The notes under the pieces are model-generated. The model saw nothing but the letters and a program-made list of their open reading frames with translations. It searched no databases and was not told where the DNA came from. DNA of 45,340 bases from an uncultured bacterium. Lineage in GTDB: Bacteria; Bacteroidota; Bacteroidia; Chitinophagales; Chitinophagaceae. Each line of letters opens with the position of its first letter. Positions within the stretch are counted from its first letter, which is position 1. Positions 39,090-45,340 of the stretch are shown here, in pieces. The position numbers and the translations under genes are program-made. The DNA is taken from the NCBI GenBank assembly GCA_903951405.1, contig CAJBBV010000113.1, forward strand, positions 1 to 45,340, in the 5' to 3' direction.

Positions 39090-41147
39090 ATGTATAGAAT
39101 GATTCGTATTCCAATTGCTTTCTTGATTGTTTTTCTTTCCGTTGTGAATGTAAATGGACAAATAGACGCGACGAAAATTGACATCGTTCGAGACAAATAT
39201 GGCGTGCCTCATATTTTCGGAAAGACAGACCCAGATGTGGCATATGGACTAGCTTGGGCGCATTCTGAAGATGATTTTGAGACAATACAACTAGGGCTCC
39301 TTGCTGGTAAAGCAATGCTTGGGGCATATAAGGGTAAAGACGGAGCACAAATTGATTATATCATTCATTTATTACGCATACCTGAATTAGTAGCTAGTAA
39401 GTATGAATCTGATTTGAGTCCAGATTTCAAAAAATTGATTGAAGGATATTGTGCAGGCTTGAATGCCTATGCAGAAAAACATCCTAATGAAGTCTTATTG
39501 AAAAAATCATTTCCAGTTACCCCTCAGGATATGATTCAATATTCTGTTTTGCAATTATCCATTCTATCGGGGGCCGATTGGGCCCTGTCTTCTATTTTTG
39601 GTGGATCTGTTCCATTAGTTGAACAGTTCAAAACTGCAGGGAGTAATGCCATTGCATTCAATAGTGCTAAAACTACGGATGGTCAAGTATACCTAGATAT
39701 CAATGCCCATCAACCGCTAGAAGGACCAGTTGCATTTTATGAAGCACAATTATGTAGTGAAGAAGGTTGGAATATTCTTGGTGCCAATTTTCCTGGTGCT
39801 CCATGTATTTTACATGGCTGCAATGAATTTTTAGGATGGGCACATACCGTGAATGATCCAGATAAGCTTGATGTATATCAACTGGAAATGAATCCTCAAT
39901 CTAAAAAGCAATATAAGTTCGATGGAGAATGGATAGATCTTGAAGAAAGTTCAACCGTACTAAAAGTAAAAATTAAAGGTGTTGTCATTCCAGTGAAGAA
40001 AAAAATATACTGGAGTAAATATGGGCCAACGATAATTACAGATCGCGGAACTTTTTCCATTCGAATGCCTTCACTTACTGATATACGTGGCATGGAGCAG
40101 TGGTATAGATTTAATAAAGCAAAGAACTTTACTGAATTTAAATCAGCACTCAACATGCTTGCCATCCCCGGTTATAATATTGTGTATGCTGATCGATACG
40201 ACACGATTTATTATTTGAGTAATGGCAGAATTCCGGTTCGTGATCCTCAATTTAATTGGAGGACTACACTCCCAGGTAATACTAGCGCAACACTATGGAA
40301 TAAACTTCATCCCTTGTCTGATCTCCCGCAAGTGCTTCAGCCGAAAAGTGGATTTGTGTATAATACCAATCATTCCCCTTTTCATTCAACGGAAGGTCCA
40401 GAAAAACCTGTAGTTAAAGATCCGACGATGGGATATGAAACACTAGAGAATAACCGCAGCATGCGTTTTGCTGAATTATTAGCGCCACTTGAAAAGGTGT
40501 CGTATGAAGACTTTAAACGAATAAAATTCGATAGACAGTTTCCTTCAGTCTTTGCATTTCCGATTCATATCGATAGCATGTTTATGTTGAAAGCATCAGA
40601 ACATGGGGAGGTATCTGATTTAATTAATAATCTCACTAATTGGGATAAGAGCTCAAATGTGGAGAGTATTGGCGCTGCTACTTTTTTAAAAATATACCAC
40701 TACATTACTTCTCATGGCGATCAATATCATAAAGGAGCTGTTCTTACTACTGACGAATCATTAACCATATTAAAAGCAGTTAAGACTGAAATGATGAATG
40801 ATTTCGGAAGAACAGATCTGCAATTAGGTGATATACAAAAATTAGTTCGTGGCAATGTTGAACTACCCTTACCAGGTTTGCCTGATGTACTTGCTCCGAT
40901 GTATTCTGTTCCGTATAAAAATGGGATGCTTAGGGGAACACAAGGTGATGCCTATGTTGAGTTGGTCAGGTTTACCAAGGATGGTCCAATCATTGAAACA
41001 ATGAATACCTATGGGGCATCATCTAGAAAAAATTCACCTCACTATACAGATCAGATGGAAATGTATACGCATCAGCAGACTAAGAAAATGACGTTAAATA
41101 AAGCGGAAGTCTATAGAACTGCTGAGCGGATTTATCATCCTAATTAA
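39090..41147 (+). CDS. Penicillin acylase family Ntn hydrolase, secreted
   Basis: IDIVRDKYGVPHIFGKTDPDVAYGLAWAHSEDDFE; candidate nucleophile Ser in AGSNAIAFNSAKTTDGQVYLDINAH; EFLGWAHTVNDPD. Confidence 0.92.
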   Translation: MYRMIRIPIAFLIVFLSVVNVNGQIDATKIDIVRDKYGVPHIFGKTDPDVAYGLAWAHSEDDFETIQLGLLAGKAMLGAYKGKDGAQIDYIIHLLRIPELVASKYESDLSPDFKKLIEGYCAGLNAYAEKHPNEVLLKKSFPVTPQDMIQYSVLQLSILSGADWALSSIFGGSVPLVEQFKTAGSNAIAFNSAKTTDGQVYLDINAHQPLEGPVAFYEAQLCSEEGWNILGANFPGAPCILHGCNEFLGWAHTVNDPDKLDVYQLEMNPQSKKQYKFDGEWIDLEESSTVLKVKIKGVVIPVKKKIYWSKYGPTIITDRGTFSIRMPSLTDIRGMEQWYRFNKAKNFTEFKSALNMLAIPGYNIVYADRYDTIYYLSNGRIPVRDPQFNWRTTLPGNTSATLWNKLHPLSDLPQVLQPKSGFVYNTNHSPFHSTEGPEKPVVKDPTMGYETLENNRSMRFAELLAPLEKVSYEDFKRIKFDRQFPSVFAFPIHIDSMFMLKASEHGEVSDLINNLTNWDKSSNVESIGAATFLKIYHYITSHGDQYHKGAVLTTDESLTILKAVKTEMMNDFGRTDLQLGDIQKLVRGNVELPLPGLPDVLAPMYSVPYKNGMLRGTQGDAYVELVRFTKDGPIIETMNTYGASSRKNSPHYTDQMEMYTHQQTKKMTLNKAEVYRTAERIYHPN

Positions 41148-42725
41148 TTAGCAACTTTTAAAGAAAGCGCCGGGTTGTTCTTCGAGTTTATGCTCAATGA
41201 TTTTTGCTGAACGGGTAGTGGATAGTCCACCAAGATTGGTGCATCGTAATGTATGATGAATTCGATCACCCACTTCTTTCATGGTATCAATCACTTCATC
41301 TAATGGAATTAAGTATTCATAATTAGACAAGGCCATGTTTGCGCAGGATATAGCGTTGGTAGCTGCCATCACGTTTCTTCCCAAGCAAGGTGCTTCAACT
41401 CTATTGCCAATGGGATCGCAAATGATACCCAACGAATTTTGTAAGGCTAAGGAAGCTGCACCAATGGATTGATCTAAGCTGCCGTTTTTCATTACTACAA
41501 TACCTGCAGCTGCCATGCCTCCACCAGAGCCGGTTTCCGCCATACAACCTCCTACTTCAGCAGCAAACGTAGCATGAGCCGCAATGAATACGCCGATGAG
41601 CCCTGCCGCAAGCATTCCTTTAATGATTTCATCTTCATGTAGTTTCAATGAATGTGCTGTGCCAAAAATAGCGCCAGGTAGTGCGCCACAAGAACCTGCC
41701 GTAGGCGCCGCTACAATAACCCCCATTGAACTTTTCACTTCCATCATCGCAGAGGTATACATGATCACTCTGTTATTCGTTTCACCGCCTACTAATTTAT
41801 CTGCATCAAGGTTTTCTTTGAATTGTAATGATTGACTACCCAATATTCTGTCTTCGTAATGCGTTCCTTTTAGACCAGTTTCTATTGCATTTCCCATGAT
41901 GTGGACGATGCTCCGCATTTTTTCAAAAACTTCTGCTGCAGAAATATTTCCTCGAGCACTTTCATAATCAACTGCTAGCTCCCACAATAGTTTATTCTTA
42001 TCCTTATTATAGTCAAGCATTTCATTGCATGATATAAATGGAACAGACATGTTTTTTCTGCCCATTACTGGCAGCACTGGATTCAGGAATTTAATGGAGA
42101 ATACATTATCCATCGAAATCAACTCATCGCATATGGTTTGATCTGGAAATGCTTGTGACCTAAGTTGAATGAATGATGTATCGCCATGATGAGGTATTAT
42201 TTCATCATACTGAATGGATGATTCTAAAAATTTTATAAGCTCATCCTGCTTCTCGCAATAAATGAGTGTTTCGAAATAATCACCTGCCATGGATACGGAG
42301 ACGCCATCTATCTCAATCACTTCAATCATTCCACCACCTGTTGAAATGGCTGTTAGCTTCCTTGTTTCGTTTTCACTTTGAAGTGTGATCTTATATGTAT
42401 TGGGATGGTCAGCCTTGATGTCTACAATTTTTATTTCGACATCTATTCCCGCTGTTTGCACATGTTTTTCTGAATTGGGCAATCTATCATCATATGCTTC
42501 CCATCCAAGGAACCCACCAAATAGACCCATGTCTGACCCTTGACTTTTATGCGTTGTAGCTAAAGAGCCATTTGGGTCAAATTCAATGAGTATGTTTTTG
42601 ATATGGCCATCCATCAAATCTCTACAGATTCGTGCTATCCGCAACGATGCTGCACAGTGTGAACTGGATGGTCCTCTCATCACTGGTCCAATCACGTCAT
42701 TGAATATACTGGGGAAAGTGCTCAT
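41148..42725 (-). CDS. sdaA: L-serine ammonia-lyase, iron-sulfur type (beta and alpha domains fused)
   Basis: DVIGPVMRGPSSSHCAASLR; TAGSCGALPGAIFG; GGCMAETGSGGGMAAAG; CDPIGNRVEAPCLGRN; C-terminal FFKSC. Confidence 0.93.
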   Translation of the reverse strand: MSTFPSIFNDVIGPVMRGPSSSHCAASLRIARICRDLMDGHIKNILIEFDPNGSLATTHKSQGSDMGLFGGFLGWEAYDDRLPNSEKHVQTAGIDVEIKIVDIKADHPNTYKITLQSENETRKLTAISTGGGMIEVIEIDGVSVSMAGDYFETLIYCEKQDELIKFLESSIQYDEIIPHHGDTSFIQLRSQAFPDQTICDELISMDNVFSIKFLNPVLPVMGRKNMSVPFISCNEMLDYNKDKNKLLWELAVDYESARGNISAAEVFEKMRSIVHIMGNAIETGLKGTHYEDRILGSQSLQFKENLDADKLVGGETNNRVIMYTSAMMEVKSSMGVIVAAPTAGSCGALPGAIFGTAHSLKLHEDEIIKGMLAAGLIGVFIAAHATFAAEVGGCMAETGSGGGMAAAGIVVMKNGSLDQSIGAASLALQNSLGIICDPIGNRVEAPCLGRNVMAATNAISCANMALSNYEYLIPLDEVIDTMKEVGDRIHHTLRCTNLGGLSTTRSAKIIEHKLEEQPGAFFKSC

Positions 42726-42749
42726 GGTATTTAATTGTACTAGTATAGA

Positions 42750-44996
42750 TTATAAATTTTTCTTCCAGAACGCTTCCATGGTTCTTCTCATTTGAAGGGT
42801 TGTGTTTTCTCGTTGACTGATGCTGTGGTCGCGCATAGGGTAAGACATCATGCTAAACAGTTTATTGTGCTTGATTAGCTCATTAACGAGAATTTCAAAA
42901 TTTTGATAATGAACATTATCATCTCCTGTTCCATGCATGATCATCAAATTTCCTTCTAGTTTTGACGCATTCGTTACTGGTGATCCAACACTATATCCTT
43001 CTTTATTATCGTCTGGAAGTCCCATGTATCTTTCTTGATAGATATTGTCGTACAACAATTGATTTGATATAAACGATACTGCGATGGCCGTTTTAAATAC
43101 TTTCGGATAACCGAATATGCATTGCAGAGACATTTGTCCACCTCCACTCCATCCCCATATGCCAATCCTGGAGGCATCGACAAATGAATAATTCTCGGCT
43201 ATTTTTTTCGCTGCATTTGCTTCGTCGTTAACAGATACAATACCAATTTTTCTGTAAATGCATTTTCTCCATTCGCGTCCACGTGCTACGCGCGTGCCTC
43301 GTGTATCAACACTCATGATAACAAATCCTTGATTGGCTAAGTATTGATGCCACATATTATCGCCTGTACTCCAGTTGTCTTGAACGGTGGAACCTGCCGG
43401 TTCGCCATATACATGAATGATCACTGGATATTTTTTGCTTGGGTCAAAGTTGATTGGCTTAATCATCCAGCCATCTAATACAACATCACCAATATCGACT
43501 TTAAAGAATTCTTTTGGTTTTAATCCAAGTGCATCGATTTTGGCTTTCAGTTCACTATTGTCTTCAAGTAATTTTATCTCCTTATGTGTGGCTAGGTTGA
43601 TAAGAGCTATTCTTCTTGGTGTAGTTGAATTTTCAAATGTATGTATTGCATATTTTGAATCGGCTGAAATTTGGTAGCCATGGTGGCCTATCATAGATGA
43701 AGGAGAAACGCGTTCAGCTTCACCTGTTCCATCTATTCTGCTGCGGTATAGATAGCGATGGATATAACTTTCTGGCGATGCGATATAGTAAACAAATCCA
43801 CTCACCGGATCAATGCAATCGATATTGATGACATCAAAATTTCCTTTGGTAATCAATGAAGATTCTTTACCATCTCTTGACACCTTATACAAGTGAATCC
43901 ATCCATCTTTTTCACTTGTCCAGGTAAAATATTTCTCATGGTCTAACCACTTGATATTATCATGTATATCCAGAAATGCCTCGTCTTTATCAGTTAGAAT
44001 ATTATTCAATGACATCGATATCACATTACCAACCCATACATGATTGGTGTTTTGAAGACGATTGAGCTGTTGAATCATTACCTCATTTGAATTTGGAATG
44101 AATTCCATACGCGCGATATAATTGTTGCGTGGATCTCCAGGTATAGCAAACCATTTTGTTTTACCGCCTGTAGCAGACACTACGCCCACTTTCACATCAG
44201 AATTTGTTGTTCCTACTTTTGGATAAGGAAGTGGAATCGGTTTTGAGTAGATTGAATCTACATTATTGATCATGTAAAATGTGCCAACACCTTTAGTGTT
44301 CGATTGCCAATAGGCAATTGTTTTTCCATCGGGGCTCCACCTGAAACCATCTCTGCAATCCAACTCTTCTTCATATACCCAATCAAAGGTTCCATTGATA
44401 ATATTGTCTCCACCATCTTTGGTAAGTTGTGTTATGGTCCCTGTTGCCAGGTCTTCTGTATATATATTTAGTTTACTTACGTATGCCACTTTTTTAGCGT
44501 CCGGTGAAAACTTAGCAAACATGAGGGTCGCTTCCTCAAGCGATTTACCTACTTGCTTCAATGATTTGCTTTGTACATTTAATACCCAATAATCCCCTTT
44601 GGTATGTAAGCGCCATACTTTTCTGGTATTGGTGAAAATCAATAATTTTTTGTTGTCTTCAGACCAGGTGTAATCCGCTATATAAAGAGGCTTTGTTTTT
44701 CCTGATGGGATTAGTTCTGTTGAACTGATCAATACATTTCTGGCACCCGATTCAACATCATATACTACGATATCGTATCCACTTGTGTTGGAATTGTATT
44801 CCAAGGTCGAATATCCTTTATTGTCTTTCATCCAACGTAGTTGTCCAACCCCCTTCGATCCATATTCATAGTTGGTGTAGATATCCTCTAGCGTGAGTTG
44901 TTTTTTTTGTGCAATCAGCGGTTGTTGAAACAACAACATGAACCCTAAAACAATAGCCGTTGAAAATCCTCTTTTCATACAATTGATTTTAACCAT
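42750..44996 (-). CDS. S9 family dipeptidyl peptidase IV, secreted
   Basis: Signal after MKRGF; FDWVYEEELDCRDGFRWSPDGKTIAYWQ; RIGIWGWSGGGQMS; MHGTGDDNVHYQN; YPMRDHSI. Confidence 0.93.
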   Translation of the reverse strand: MVKINCMKRGFSTAIVLGFMLLFQQPLIAQKKQLTLEDIYTNYEYGSKGVGQLRWMKDNKGYSTLEYNSNTSGYDIVVYDVESGARNVLISSTELIPSGKTKPLYIADYTWSEDNKKLLIFTNTRKVWRLHTKGDYWVLNVQSKSLKQVGKSLEEATLMFAKFSPDAKKVAYVSKLNIYTEDLATGTITQLTKDGGDNIINGTFDWVYEEELDCRDGFRWSPDGKTIAYWQSNTKGVGTFYMINNVDSIYSKPIPLPYPKVGTTNSDVKVGVVSATGGKTKWFAIPGDPRNNYIARMEFIPNSNEVMIQQLNRLQNTNHVWVGNVISMSLNNILTDKDEAFLDIHDNIKWLDHEKYFTWTSEKDGWIHLYKVSRDGKESSLITKGNFDVINIDCIDPVSGFVYYIASPESYIHRYLYRSRIDGTGEAERVSPSSMIGHHGYQISADSKYAIHTFENSTTPRRIALINLATHKEIKLLEDNSELKAKIDALGLKPKEFFKVDIGDVVLDGWMIKPINFDPSKKYPVIIHVYGEPAGSTVQDNWSTGDNMWHQYLANQGFVIMSVDTRGTRVARGREWRKCIYRKIGIVSVNDEANAAKKIAENYSFVDASRIGIWGWSGGGQMSLQCIFGYPKVFKTAIAVSFISNQLLYDNIYQERYMGLPDDNKEGYSVGSPVTNASKLEGNLMIMHGTGDDNVHYQNFEILVNELIKHNKLFSMMSYPMRDHSISQRENTTLQMRRTMEAFWKKNL

Positions 44997-45025
44997 AAAT
45001 TTATTTCTTTATCTGCTCAGTTTGC

Positions 45026-45340
45026 TCATTTAATTACATCCATTTCGAAGATAGACCAGTTGTACTTCTCGTCGCTACCGAGTTGACTAATTTTTATGTA
45101 CCGCCCTGTTTTTTTGGGGAAGATGATGTTCGTTATGCCCAATTGTCCGGATCCTTCGGCAATCGTCTTGCTCCAATGTAATCCATCATCGGAAATTTCT
45201 ACTCGATACGATTTTGGAGTATCCCACAACGCCCAGGTATTATCCAATACTATCTTATGAAAGGTTTCTTGTTTTTTCATATCAACCATGAACCACTGTC
45301 CAGGGTATTGTTTTTTCGACATATCTCTCCATGCTGTCCA
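45026..45340 (-). CDS. F5/8 type C (discoidin) domain protein, N-terminus beyond window
   Basis: Frame stays open to window edge (WTAWRDMSKKQYPGQWFMVDMKKQETFHKIVLDNTWALWDTPKSYRVEISDDGLHWS...KTGRYIKISQLG), so 45322 Met is unlikely to be the start. Confidence 0.85.
   Translation of the reverse strand, partial: WTAWRDMSKKQYPGQWFMVDMKKQETFHKIVLDNTWALWDTPKSYRVEISDDGLHWSKTIAEGSGQLGITNIIFPKKTGRYIKISQLGSDEKYNWSIFEMDVIK

Noticed and set aside
38928-39348. Overlapping antisense ORFs (94 and 134 aa) at the M20/acylase junction
   Set aside because: Antisense to two confident CDSs, no family resemblance, mutually overlapping frames
1-45340. CRISPR, phage, integrative element or antiphage system
   Set aside because: No repeat-spacer pattern, integrase, transposase, capsid/tail, restriction or known defence domain seen in the translated ORFs

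Overview
AT-rich window with Bacteroidota-style gene content (TonB-dependent receptors, Tat- and Sec-exported hydrolases, short lipoproteins; a Chitinophagaceae-like host is my inference). I see no rRNA, tRNA, CRISPR array, phage module, transposase or recognisable defence system. About 32 protein genes are supported, two cut by the window edges (a TonB-dependent receptor at 1..2277 and an F5/8 type C protein at 45026..45340). Main blocks: (i) a compact DUF2141 - CrtI-type desaturase - carotenoid cleavage oxygenase unit (2387..5781), where the oxygenase resembles the animal BCO/RPE65 group; (ii) scattered sugar genes (two Gfo/Idh/MocA oxidoreductases, DUF1080, GH31, a TIM-barrel isomerase) including a tight TIM-barrel/Gfo/ThuA-fusion operon that ends in a clear intrinsic terminator; (iii) an adaptor-permease-ATPase ABC operon; (iv) a TonB-dependent receptor, a frame-split GDPD and an exported SAM-hydroxide adenosyltransferase-like protein; (v) a run of secreted amide/peptide hydrolases (cyanophycinase, M20, penicillin-acylase Ntn hydrolase, DPP4) plus L-serine dehydratase. 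Strongest second-look items: the animal-like carotenoid oxygenase cassette, the ThuA/dehydrogenase/CARDB/cupredoxin fusion with a Met/His-rich linker, and a ferric-reductase-like gene whose four haem histidines are recovered only after repairing one frameshift and one in-frame TAG. No wholly new system can be demonstrated from sequence alone. All family calls come from reading motifs, not database searches.
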